Positions 27,305 to 35,453 of a stretch of 64,000 nucleotides of DNA are shown here, piece after piece. The DNA is taken from NCBI GenBank assembly GCA_035555315.1, contig DATMGU010000053.1:1-64000 (forward strand), written 5' to 3'. Under the pieces are notes generated by a model. It was not told the origin of the DNA, did not search any database, and was given only the letters and a program-made list of their open reading frames with translations. Numbering within the stretch: position 1 is the stretch's first letter; each line of letters begins with the position of its first letter. Origin of the DNA: DATMGU01 sp035555315 (GTDB lineage Bacteria; Pseudomonadota; Alphaproteobacteria; ATCC43930; CGMCC-115725). A program made the position numbers and the translations under genes.

Positions 27305-28711
27305 ATGAACCTTCAGTTGCGTCCGGAGGCGGCGCGTCCGGAGCCGGTCGGCCGCCGACGCTACGTGATTCTCGCGCTGATCACGATTGTCCTCGCTTTC
27401 AGTACCGGTGACCGGGCGACGCTTTCGGTCGCCGGCCCGAATATTCAAAGCAGCCTCGGCATCAACGCCGTCGAGATGGGCTGGCTGTTCTCCGCCTTCG
27501 CTTGGGCCTATGTGGTCGGACATCTTCCAGCCGGTTGGCTGGTCGACCGCTTTGGCGCCAAGAGTGTCGTGGTCGTCGCCCTCACGCTCTGGTCGATCGT
27601 CACCCTGATGATGAGCGGCGTCGGTTGGGTCGCCCAACCCTTCGCGGCCCTTCTCCTGCTGCGCGTCCTGCTCGGCGCCCTCGAGGCGCCGGTTGGTCCG
27701 GCCTCCGCGCGGATCATCGCGGCCTGGTTTCCGGCGGCCGAACGCGGTGTCGCCGGCGCCATCTTCAACAGCGCCCAATATCTGTCGCTCGTCATCTTCA
27801 CGCCGCTGATGGGCTGGCTCGACCATGTCTGGGGCTGGCACCATATCTTCACCGTCATGGGGTTTCTCGGACTACTGCTGGCCCTGGTCTGGGGCCGGCT
27901 CTATTTCGTGCCGCTGCGGCATCCGGCACTGACCCGGAAAGAGCGCGACTACATCGAAGCCGGTGGCGGGCTGATCGATCTCGGTGCCGTGAAGAAGGAT
28001 GCTTCCGGCGGCACGCCGCCAGGTCCGACGCTCGGCGATATCGGCATGCTGTTCCGCAGCCGCATGCTGGTCGGGATCTTCATCGCGCAATATTGCATCA
28101 CGGCGATCACCTGGTTCTTCGTTTCCTGGTTCCCGACCTATCTCGTGACGGCGCTCGGCCTGTCGATGCTGAAGGCCGGCTTCATCGCGGCCCTGCCGGC
28201 GGTGTGCGGCTGCGTCGGCGGCGTCACCACGGGCTTCTTCTCGGACTGGCTGCTGCGCCGCACGGGGTCGCTGACGATCGCGCGCAAGGTGCCGATCACC
28301 ATCGGCCTGGTCCTCAGCGCCTCGATCATCGCCTGCAACTATGTGCGCACTGACTGGATGATCGTCGCCTTGATGAGCCTCGCCTTCTTCGGCAAGGGCT
28401 TCGGCTCGCTCGGCTGGACCGTCGTCGCCGACACGGCACCGAAGCGGGTCATCGGCCTGACCGGCGGCGTCTTCAACGCCATCGGCAACACGGCCGGTAT
28501 CGTAACGCCGCTGATCATCGGCTATATCCTGGCCGGGACCGGTTCCTTCAGCGGCGCACTGCTCTTCGTCGGTCTGCATGGCCTCGTGGCGATCCTGAGC
28601 TACTGGCTGATCGTCGGACCGATCGAGCGCTTCGACATCGGCGATGGCAGCGGCAATCGAAAGGCGATCGAGGTACCGGCGCATGAGCGCATCGCCCGAT
28701 CTTTACCCTGA
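27305..28711 (+). CDS. MFS transporter, ACS family (sugar-acid carrier)
   Basis: 468-residue twelve-helix carrier. STGDRATLSVAGPNIQSSLG and AWAYVVGHLPAGWLVDRFGA mark the first two helices and RVLLGALEAPVGPASARIIA helix 4, as in glucarate/galactonate carriers. ATG 27305 has GGGGAGGAAAG upstream. It sits between the barrel enzyme and YciI genes and is the probable importer for the module. Confidence 0.92.
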   Translation: MNLQLRPEAARPEPVGRRRYVILALITIVLAFSTGDRATLSVAGPNIQSSLGINAVEMGWLFSAFAWAYVVGHLPAGWLVDRFGAKSVVVVALTLWSIVTLMMSGVGWVAQPFAALLLLRVLLGALEAPVGPASARIIAAWFPAAERGVAGAIFNSAQYLSLVIFTPLMGWLDHVWGWHHIFTVMGFLGLLLALVWGRLYFVPLRHPALTRKERDYIEAGGGLIDLGAVKKDASGGTPPGPTLGDIGMLFRSRMLVGIFIAQYCITAITWFFVSWFPTYLVTALGLSMLKAGFIAALPAVCGCVGGVTTGFFSDWLLRRTGSLTIARKVPITIGLVLSASIIACNYVRTDWMIVALMSLAFFGKGFGSLGWTVVADTAPKRVIGLTGGVFNAIGNTAGIVTPLIIGYILAGTGSFSGALLFVGLHGLVAILSYWLIVGPIERFDIGDGSGNRKAIEVPAHERIARSLP

Positions 28712-28723
28712 GGAGAACCAAAC

Positions 28724-29041
28724 ATGCAGTTCGTCATCGTCGCCAAGGATGGCCCCGGCTCGGAGACGCTTGCCCGCCGGATGGCCGCCCGGCCGGCCCA
28801 TATGGCCGGCCTGCGCGACCTGAAGGCCGAGGGCCGGATCATCGATGGCGGCGCGATGCTCGGCCCGGACGGTGCCATGGTCGGGTCGGTGGTGCTGTGC
28901 GACTTTCCGGACCGTGCGGCGCTCGACGCCTATATCGCCACGGAAACCTATAGGCGCGAGGGCGTGTGGCAAGACATCACGATCTATCCCCTCCGCCGTG
29001 TCGACTGGGCGGCCCTCATGGCGCCCACCCACGCGGAATAG
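28724..29041 (+). CDS. YciI-family protein
   Basis: 105-residue single-domain protein of the YciI group (ferredoxin-like fold related to muconolactone isomerase). The N-terminal MQFVIVAKDGPGSETLARRM, then RPAHMAGLRDLKAEGRIIDG and the end GVWQDITIYPLRRVDW fit. The conserved His is in RPAHM. It starts 12 bases after the MFS gene with AGGAGAA, so it belongs to the operon. Function of such proteins in lactone pathways is poorly known. Confidence 0.85.
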   Translation: MQFVIVAKDGPGSETLARRMAARPAHMAGLRDLKAEGRIIDGGAMLGPDGAMVGSVVLCDFPDRAALDAYIATETYRREGVWQDITIYPLRRVDWAALMAPTHAE

Positions 29042-29067
29042 CCGACCGGGGTCACAAGGTCGTGCGC

Positions 29068-30738
29068 ATGCGGGAAAAGATCGACCAATGGACGGAGCAG
29101 CGGGGCGGGCGCGACGTGCCCGGCACCGGGCTGGTCAGGAAGGTCTTCGAACTGCTCGATATCATCGGGGCGGCACCGGGGCTGGTGACGATCCCCGAGA
29201 TGGTGGCCCGCACCGGGTGGCCGCGCTCGACGCTCTATCGCATCCTGCAATCCATCACCGCGCACGGCTTTGCCCGGTTCGACCCGGTCGGTCAGGGCTT
29301 CACCCTCGGTTTCCGCTTCATCGAACTCGCCCAGAATGTCTGGACGTCGCCCGATCTCGCCACCGTCGCCGCCGCGGAGCTTCGCCGGTTGCGGGATTTG
29401 ACCGGGGAAACGGCGTATCTCGCCGTGCTGCACGATACCTCGATGGTCGGGCTCGGCAAGTTCGAGAGCGGCCATTCGCACCGCTCGGCGGCGACGCTCG
29501 GGATCGAAAAGCCGATCCATTGCACGAGCCAGGGCAAGGCGTTTCTCGCCTTTCTTCCCGATGGCGAGGCCGCGGCGATCCTGGCCCGGTCGCCGATGCG
29601 GCGCTTCACCGAGCAGACCATCACCGATCGCGCCCTGCTGCGGGGACAATTGCCGATCATCCGGTCACGCGGGTTCGCCGTCGACGATCAGGAAATCATG
29701 AACGGCATACGATGCGTCGGCGCCCCCATTCTGGACGCCGCCGGCCAGCCGATCGCGTCGATCAGCGTCGCCGGACCGATCTACCGGATCACCAGCGATC
29801 GCGTCGAGCAACTGGGTCCCGAGGTCGCGGATGCCGCCAATGCCATCCGGCTGCGCTTGAGCGGCATGAGCCGGGGGGCGGTCGCCAAGGGCGGTGGCCC
29901 GTCGGCCCATCCCGGGCATCGGGAGCCCGCCTTCCATGGCGCGGCCCCGATCTGGGATGCCGGGTTGAACGCGGTGCATTGGGTCGATTTGCTGGCGCCC
30001 AGCGTCCAGCTTACGGGGCGGACGACGGTCGAGTTCCGGCCGCCGGCTCATCGGCCGATCGACGCGATGATGCCGGCCGAGGGCGGGCCCGTGGTGTTCA
30101 TGGGCGGGCAGGTGCTCCAGATCGCCGATGCCCGCTGCGTTGGGGAAAGCAACCATCGCGATCTCGTCGGCCTTACCGATATCCGCGTCGATCCGAAGGG
30201 CATTCCTTGGGCGGCCCTATGGCGCGAAACGGACGCCGTATCCGTCATCGGCCCCGTGTCGCCGGACGGCACCGTCGACGGACGATGGACGACGCCGACG
30301 CGCGTCGACGCCCTGGCCTGGGATCCCGATGGCGACCTGCTCTATGCCGCGGAAGCGGGTCGGGGCATCTTCCAACTATCGGTGTCCACCGGCACGAGGC
30401 GTCTCTTCTGCAAGATTTCGAAGGCGTCGGGGTCACCGCGCGGTCTGGTCGTCGATTCCGAAAAGCGCCTCTGGGTGGCGCTCTATGACGGCTGGAGTGT
30501 CGCCCGCCTCACGGCCGAGGGCGATTTCGACCGGGTCATCGCCTTGCCGGTCCCCCGGCCGACCGGTCTGACCTTCGGCGGCGACGATCTGTGCCAGCTC
30601 TTCATCACCACCGCCCGCATCGGGCTCGCCCGCGAGGTGCTGGAGAACGCGCCCCTCTCGGGACGGCTTCTCATGGTCGCGGCGGGTGTCACCGGATACG
30701 CCACGCGATGCGCCGCCTATTCGTTGCGGGGGGCCTGA
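29068..30738 (+). CDS. IclR-family regulator fused to an SMP-30-like propeller lacking metal ligands
   Basis: 556-residue fusion. The IclR winged helix-turn-helix is at about residues 20-80 (PEMVARTGWPRSTLYRILQS) and the effector domain at about 95-265 (YLAVLHDTSMVGLGKFESGH, LGIEKPIHCTSQGKAFLAF). From about 285 to 545 follows a six-bladed SMP-30/gluconolactonase-like propeller. Its metal-ligand positions are changed: the Glu of GEGPVW is A292 (GAAPIW), the Asn of NGL is D414 (VDALAW), the Asp of PDG is R458 (SPRGL). It is therefore probably a sensing rather than catalytic domain for a lactone or sugar acid. It closes the lactonase operon and its last 22 bases overlap the convergent LysR gene. 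Confidence 0.85.
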   Translation: MREKIDQWTEQRGGRDVPGTGLVRKVFELLDIIGAAPGLVTIPEMVARTGWPRSTLYRILQSITAHGFARFDPVGQGFTLGFRFIELAQNVWTSPDLATVAAAELRRLRDLTGETAYLAVLHDTSMVGLGKFESGHSHRSAATLGIEKPIHCTSQGKAFLAFLPDGEAAAILARSPMRRFTEQTITDRALLRGQLPIIRSRGFAVDDQEIMNGIRCVGAPILDAAGQPIASISVAGPIYRITSDRVEQLGPEVADAANAIRLRLSGMSRGAVAKGGGPSAHPGHREPAFHGAAPIWDAGLNAVHWVDLLAPSVQLTGRTTVEFRPPAHRPIDAMMPAEGGPVVFMGGQVLQIADARCVGESNHRDLVGLTDIRVDPKGIPWAALWRETDAVSVIGPVSPDGTVDGRWTTPTRVDALAWDPDGDLLYAAEAGRGIFQLSVSTGTRRLFCKISKASGSPRGLVVDSEKRLWVALYDGWSVARLTAEGDFDRVIALPVPRPTGLTFGGDDLCQLFITTARIGLAREVLENAPLSGRLLMVAAGVTGYATRCAAYSLRGA

Positions 30739-31655
30739 AGCCTATCGTCAATCGTCACCGCCTCGCGATCCCAGGGCGGTGGGGCGAAGTTGGCGGCGAG
30801 GAAGTCGACCAGCGCCCGAATGCGCGCGACCGGCATCCGGTTCTCCGGGATCAAAGCCTTGATCCAGATCTCGGGCGGCGAAAACGTCTCCAGCACCGGC
30901 ACCAGGGCGCCGGAGCGCAAGGCGGGCAGGACGATATAACTCGACAGCAAGGCGATGCCGTTGCCTGCCCGTGCTGCCGCCAACAGGACTTGGCCGTCAT
31001 TGGCGCTCATCCTGGGTCGCACCTCGACGGTCACGGGGCCTTGCGCGCTGTTGAACACCCACACGTCGCCGGTGGGCCGGAAGTTGAGCGTATCGTGCTT
31101 GGACAGATCTCGGGGATGGCTCGGCGTCCCCCGTGCCGCCAGATAGGCCGGCGATGCGCAGACGATGCGTTGCAAAGGGCAGAGCGGCACGTCCACGACC
31201 CCGCTGAACGCCGCGCCGAACACGGAGATGGCGATATCGAACCCTTCATCGGCGGGGTTGAGCGCCCTGTCCGTGAGGACGACGTCCATGGCGACCTTTG
31301 GATGATGGTTCTGAAACCGTCCCAGCATCTCGCCGAGATACAGCCCCGCCAAGGTGGTCGGCGCCTTGATGCGCAGCGATCCCTCCAGATCGCGGCTCGG
31401 TCGCGCCGCCTCCGCCATCAGGTCATCGACATCGCCGACCACCGCCGTGACCCGAGCGATCCAGCGCTGCCCCGCCTCGGTCAGCGTCAATCGCCGGGTC
31501 GTGCGCATGAACAGCACCGTTTGTGTCGAGGCCTCCAATTGATCGATCCGCTTGGCCAGCACCGAGGTCGCGAGCCCCGCCCGCCGTGCTGCGGCGGAAA
31601 AGCTGCCGGTCTGCGCGACCGACAGAAAGGCCTTGAGGTTCTGTACGGTGTCCAT
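30717..31655 (-). CDS. LysR-family transcriptional regulator
   Basis: 312-residue regulator of usual length, with N-terminal helix-turn-helix (NLKAFLSVAQTGSFSAAARR, then ATSVLAKRIDQLE) and a periplasmic-binding-like effector domain. ATG 31655 begins MDTVQN, the normal family start. It is divergent from the FAD oxidoreductase/MFS pair, its likely target, and its 3' end overlaps the IclR fusion gene by 22 bases tail to tail. Confidence 0.92.
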   Translation of the reverse strand: MDTVQNLKAFLSVAQTGSFSAAARRAGLATSVLAKRIDQLEASTQTVLFMRTTRRLTLTEAGQRWIARVTAVVGDVDDLMAEAARPSRDLEGSLRIKAPTTLAGLYLGEMLGRFQNHHPKVAMDVVLTDRALNPADEGFDIAISVFGAAFSGVVDVPLCPLQRIVCASPAYLAARGTPSHPRDLSKHDTLNFRPTGDVWVFNSAQGPVTVEVRPRMSANDGQVLLAAARAGNGIALLSSYIVLPALRSGALVPVLETFSPPEIWIKALIPENRMPVARIRALVDFLAANFAPPPWDREAVTIDDRLQAPRNE

Positions 31656-31700
31656 ATCCGATCGCCTTTCTCGAAATGCGTAAGCTGCTCCCGCGCCAAA

Positions 31701-31733
31701 CACTATTCTTCAGCTATTCGGAAGAGGCTAGTG
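31701..31733. promoter_or_regulatory. Candidate LysR operator
   Basis: CACTA (31701-31705) and TAGTG (31729-31733) flank an inner TTC...GAA dyad in the 110-base region between the divergent LysR and oxidoreductase genes. Position and symmetry fit a LysR recognition/activation site. Confidence 0.35.
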
Positions 31734-31765
31734 TCGTGGTCGGAGATAAAAACGGGAGGAACGTC

Positions 31766-33121
31766 ATGGCCGAGGCCGCAAGCCTTACCGAGCCCAGCCG
31801 CCAGACCGACGTGTTCGGGACATTCGACGTCGTCGTGCTGGGCGGCGGCCCCGCCGGCATCGCGGCCGCGACGGCCGCCGGCCGGGCCGGCGCGTCGGTT
31901 CTCTTGGTGGAGCGATACGGCTTTCTGGGCGGCATGGGCACGGCGGCCGGCGTCACCAATTTCTGCGGGTTGCATGCCAACCGTTTCGGCACCGTCGACC
32001 GGGTGGTCCACGGCATCGCCGACGACCTGCTCGACCGGATCGATGCGCTTGGCGGCCTGAAGGCGCCGCATCGGGTCTTTGGCAAGATCGACGCCCAGGC
32101 CTACGATACCGCCGCCTATAAGATCGCCGCCGACGCCTTGCTGTTGGAGGCGGGCGTGAAGATCCTGTTTCACGCGCTGGGGGCGGGCGTCGTGATGAAC
32201 ACAGCGCGAGACATCTCCGCTCTCCTCGTCGAGACCAAATCGGGGCGCCGCGCCGTGCTCGGCCGCGTGTTCATCGACGGGTCGGGCGACGGCGACCTAT
32301 CGGCCTGGGCCGGGGCACCCTACGAGATCGGCGGTGTGGCCGGGTCGATCATGTATCCCTCGACCATGTTCCGCATCAATGACGTGGCACGCGACGCGGC
32401 GCGCAACCGCGCCTGGACCGGTTTTCCCGCGCTCATGGAGGCGGCGGAGCGCAGGACCGGCCGGCGTTTCCCGCGCAAGACCCCGATCATTCGCCCGCAG
32501 AACCACGACATCGAATGGCGCGTGAACCTCACCCAGGTTGCCAATCCGGACGGCAGCGCGGTCAACGGGGTGGATGCGGACCAGCTCAGCTATGGCGAGA
32601 TCGAGGGGCGCCGGCAGATCGCCGATGCCTTCACCTTGCTCAAGGGGGCGGTGCCCGAGTTTTCCGAGGCCTATATCGTCGATATCCCGCCGCAGATCGG
32701 CATCCGGGAGACACGGCGCGTGCTCGGCGACTATGTGCTCACCGAAGAGGACGTGCTGCGTTGCGCCAGTTTTCCCGATACGATCGGGGTCAATGGCTGG
32801 CCGATCGAGGATCACGTGGCGGGGGATGTCGAGATGCGGTGGCCCGACATTCCGGGCAGCCGAGGGTTCAATCATCTCCCCTACCGCATGCTGCTGCCGC
32901 TGGGTCTCGACAATCTTCTGGTCGTCGGCCGCTGTGCCTCGATGACCCATGGCGGGCAATCGGCGGCCCGCGTTTCGGGCGCCTGCTTCGTCATGGGCGA
33001 GGCGGCCGGCACCGCCGCGGCTATCGTGGCCTCCGGGGACGGCACCACCCGTGAGGTGGATGTGCCCGCCCTTCAGCGGAGATTGGCCGCGCAGGGCGCC
33101 TATCTCGGCACGGATATGTAG
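31766..33121 (+). CDS. FAD-dependent oxidoreductase
   Basis: 451-residue flavoprotein of the FAD_oxidored type. The dinucleotide-binding motif VVVLGGGPAGIAAATAAGRA is at about residues 21-40, followed by VERYGFLGGMGTAAGVTNFC, and the C-terminal FAD contact NLLVVGRCASMTHGGQSAAR. ATG 31766 is chosen because GGGAGGA precedes it; an in-frame ATG at 31676 lies inside the operator region. It is followed 17 bases later by an MFS carrier, indicating import and oxidation of one compound. Substrate unknown. Confidence 0.88.
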   Translation: MAEAASLTEPSRQTDVFGTFDVVVLGGGPAGIAAATAAGRAGASVLLVERYGFLGGMGTAAGVTNFCGLHANRFGTVDRVVHGIADDLLDRIDALGGLKAPHRVFGKIDAQAYDTAAYKIAADALLLEAGVKILFHALGAGVVMNTARDISALLVETKSGRRAVLGRVFIDGSGDGDLSAWAGAPYEIGGVAGSIMYPSTMFRINDVARDAARNRAWTGFPALMEAAERRTGRRFPRKTPIIRPQNHDIEWRVNLTQVANPDGSAVNGVDADQLSYGEIEGRRQIADAFTLLKGAVPEFSEAYIVDIPPQIGIRETRRVLGDYVLTEEDVLRCASFPDTIGVNGWPIEDHVAGDVEMRWPDIPGSRGFNHLPYRMLLPLGLDNLLVVGRCASMTHGGQSAARVSGACFVMGEAAGTAAAIVASGDGTTREVDVPALQRRLAAQGAYLGTDM

Positions 33122-33138
33122 AAATGGAGCCGACCAGT

Positions 33139-34347
33139 ATGGCTAGCGGTCGCGCGGCGATCACCCCGGCCTATCGGTGGGTCATCCTGTTCATCGCGTC
33201 GCTGAGTTTTCTGCTCAGCTTCATCGACCGGCTCACATGGGCCAATGTCGCGGTCTCGGTCGGCGGCTCGCTTGGCCTGCCGGTGGCGGCGCTCGGTATT
33301 TTCGTTACGGCGTTCTATGTGGGCTACGTCATCTGCAACGCGCTGGGCGGGATCGTGAGCGATCGGATCGGCGGCCGGTTGACGCTGACGCTGTCCATGC
33401 TGGCGCTCGGCGTGTTCACCTTCCTGTTCAGCTTCACGACAACGGTGACGTTCGGCCTGGTGTCGCAGGCCTTGATGGGCCTGGCCGCGGGCGCGGATTA
33501 TGCGTCGTGCATCAAGCTGATCGTGGTGTGGTTCGACCGGACCAGCCGGGGGCGCGCGATGGGCTTGTTTCTGATCGGCTCGTCGCTGGGGGTCACCGCC
33601 ACGAACGCGGTGGTGCCGACGTTGGCCGCCATGGTCGGTTGGGAGGGGGTGTACCGGATACTCGGGCTGGTTACGCTGGCCGTCGGTATCGGCTCCTTCG
33701 TGCTGCTGCGCGACCGCCCGCTTGGCGATGTGCCAACCACCCGGCCGAAGGCAAGCATCCGGCCCTTGCTGCGCAACCGGAACCTCATCCTGCTGGGGCT
33801 GACCGGTTTCGCGGGCTTTTGGGGAACCTGGGGGTTCGCGTTCTGGGCCAATGCCCTGATGATCAAGAAGCACGGTTTATCCCCGATCGAGGCCGGTTTC
33901 ATCGTCTCGTTGGTGGGGGTCTTCGCCATCATCGGGAAGCCGTTGATCGGACTGCTATCCGACTGGATGGGAGGGCGCCGCAAATGGCTGACCTTCGGGA
34001 CCTTCGTGCTCTTCGCGGGGATGCTGATGGTGTTCGGCACCCTGACGGACAGGCTCGCGTTCCAAATCGCAGCGCCCTTCGTGGGGCTGGGCGCGTTCGT
34101 CTATAGCCCGCTGATGGCGGCTATGGTGGCCGAGGCCTCGGGCGTGGCACTCGCGGGGTCGGCCGCGGGGATTCTGGGCGGCATCTGGCAACTCGGCAGC
34201 GTGATCGTGCCGCTCGTCGTCGGTTTTGTGTTTCAGTCGACGGGATCGTTCCAGGCGGCGTTCGCTACCCTGGCCGCCGGGCCGGTGTTGGCGGCGATCT
34301 GCTTGCTGTTCGTTCGCGAGGGGGCGGCGGTGGCGCCCGTCTCCTAG
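33139..34347 (+). CDS. MFS transporter
   Basis: 402-residue twelve-helix carrier. SFLLSFIDRLTWANVAVSVG in helix 1, AFYVGYVICNALGGIVSDRI and ALMGLAAGADYASCIKLIVV identify the major facilitator fold. ATG 33139 follows GGAG by nine bases; an ATG at 33124 has no ribosome site. Likely imports the substrate of the oxidoreductase. Its TAG stop lies within the CTAG that flanks the palindromic element that follows. Confidence 0.88.
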   Translation: MASGRAAITPAYRWVILFIASLSFLLSFIDRLTWANVAVSVGGSLGLPVAALGIFVTAFYVGYVICNALGGIVSDRIGGRLTLTLSMLALGVFTFLFSFTTTVTFGLVSQALMGLAAGADYASCIKLIVVWFDRTSRGRAMGLFLIGSSLGVTATNAVVPTLAAMVGWEGVYRILGLVTLAVGIGSFVLLRDRPLGDVPTTRPKASIRPLLRNRNLILLGLTGFAGFWGTWGFAFWANALMIKKHGLSPIEAGFIVSLVGVFAIIGKPLIGLLSDWMGGRRKWLTFGTFVLFAGMLMVFGTLTDRLAFQIAAPFVGLGAFVYSPLMAAMVAEASGVALAGSAAGILGGIWQLGSVIVPLVVGFVFQSTGSFQAAFATLAAGPVLAAICLLFVREGAAVAPVS

Positions 34348-34604
34348 TACTACTACGTCATAAATCACTTCATCTTTGATCCCCCCTCGGCTTCGCCCCA
34401 AATCATTGCAGGCCAAGCGGTTGACCTACCCTAAGGTTATCGACCCCGCGGATCCCCCGACCCGACCAGAGCGCCATGTTCCAACGTCAATCACGACCAT
34501 CCGACGACGACCGACCTTCATCCTCGGCCAAACGCTGCCGCGATGTCCGTGCTGCGCCCGGCCGATGGCGGATCGACATAAGGTCAATTTATGACGCAGT
34601 AGTA
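34348..34604. mobile_element. 257-bp MITE-like non-autonomous element with terminal inverted repeats
   Basis: The ends are TACTACTACGTCATAAAT (34348-34365) and, on the other strand, TACTACTGCGTCATAAAT (34604-34587): 18-bp inverted repeats with one mismatch. Both sides are flanked by CTAG (34344-34347 and 34605-34608), a likely 4-bp target duplication of the YTAR type used by IS5 elements; a TA duplication of the IS630/Tc1 type fits as well. No transposase is encoded inside; base composition is less GC-rich than the neighbours. The element lies exactly between two convergent genes that both stop in a CTAG copy. Confidence 0.75.
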
Positions 34605-35129
34605 CTAGCGGACTTCCAGTTCCACCAAATCCCGGACGCCGCGGCCCGCGCGGGCGTCGCCGGGGACCACCAGACGCAGTCCCTGGGTCGGTTTGCCATC
34701 CTGTCGATAGGCGATCAGAACCTGCTTGCCCTCGAATTGCGGATCCAGCTCGCCGATGGCGAGGGCGACCGCGTAGCCGTCGCGGCCACGGGCGAGGATG
34801 GTGTGTTGGAGATGGGTGCGGCCGCCCGGCTCGTCGATCGGCTGGGCCGCTTCGATCACGCCCCACAGCAGGGTACCGGTGAAGGACGCCTGCTGCACCC
34901 CGTGCTCGGACTTTAGGGTAACCTCGATCGTCGTGGGAGGCATCGCCTCGATCTCGGCCTGCGCCAGCGCGCGGGGGTGCTCGACCCGTCCCGACACGGC
35001 GAGGCCGGCCGGGGCGGAGGGCGTCGCGGGTTGCTGCCCGGTTTGAGCCGGGGCGGGCAGGGGCCAGGTCAAGATGAGGCCGCTCAGTAGCAGCCCCAGC
35101 GCCACGCACGACGCCCGCGGCCTCCGCAT
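34605..35129 (-). CDS. Secreted molybdopterin-oxidoreductase-fold protein (no Mo-ligand Cys)
   Basis: 174-residue protein with signal peptide (residues 1-30, cleavage near PAPAQTG) and a domain resembling the sulfite-oxidase/oxidoreductase molybdopterin-binding fold: AVSGRVEHPRALAQAEIEAM, FTGTLLWGVIEAA, YAVALAIGELDP and GLRLVVPGDARAGRGVRDLV. The mature part contains no cysteine, so the usual molybdenum ligand is missing and it is unlikely to be a classical enzyme. It follows the Mop gene by 2 bases. TAG stop at 34605-34607 lies in the CTAG target duplication. Confidence 0.75.
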   Translation of the reverse strand: MRRPRASCVALGLLLSGLILTWPLPAPAQTGQQPATPSAPAGLAVSGRVEHPRALAQAEIEAMPPTTIEVTLKSEHGVQQASFTGTLLWGVIEAAQPIDEPGGRTHLQHTILARGRDGYAVALAIGELDPQFEGKQVLIAYRQDGKPTQGLRLVVPGDARAGRGVRDLVELEVR

Positions 35130-35131
35130 GG

Positions 35132-35341
35132 CTATTTGGCCACCATGACGTCGGAGGCCTTGATCACCGCGATCGCGTCGTCGCCGACCTTCAGGGCCAA
35201 ATCGTCGATCGCCTCGTTGGTGATCGACGATGTGATTGTGATCCCATTGCCGATGTCGATATGGACATGGCCGGTCGTCTGACCCTTCTGGACCGAGGTG
35301 ATCTTCCCTTTGATCTGATTGCGGGCACTGAGCTTCATCAT
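35132..35341 (-). CDS. Molybdenum-pterin-binding protein (Mop, single TOBE domain)
   Basis: 69-residue cytoplasmic oxyanion-binding protein. KLSARNQIKGKITSVQKGQT, then VHIDIGNGITITSSITNEAI and VGDDAIAVIKASDVMVAK match Mop proteins that bind molybdate or tungstate as hexamers. Start taken at the ATG at 35341, six bases after AGGAG; an ATG at 35347 overlaps that ribosome site. It is cotranscribed with the molybdopterin-fold protein. The ModA-like protein at 18.7 kb is in a separate locus. Confidence 0.9.
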   Translation of the reverse strand: MMKLSARNQIKGKITSVQKGQTTGHVHIDIGNGITITSSITNEAIDDLALKVGDDAIAVIKASDVMVAK

Positions 35342-35453
35342 CGACATCTCCTGGCAACGGGTAGCTCGATCTTAAGGGTTCACCCGGCTTCAACGCCATC
35401 TCGATGACTGGCGTCGATCTTGCTTTTGAGACGGCAACATTCGAGGAGATGCC

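Noticed and set aside
34426..34586. Open frames inside the MITE-like element as a possible transposase remnant.
   Set aside because: They are short, lack any DDE or helix-turn-helix pattern, and continue into neighbouring shadow frames.
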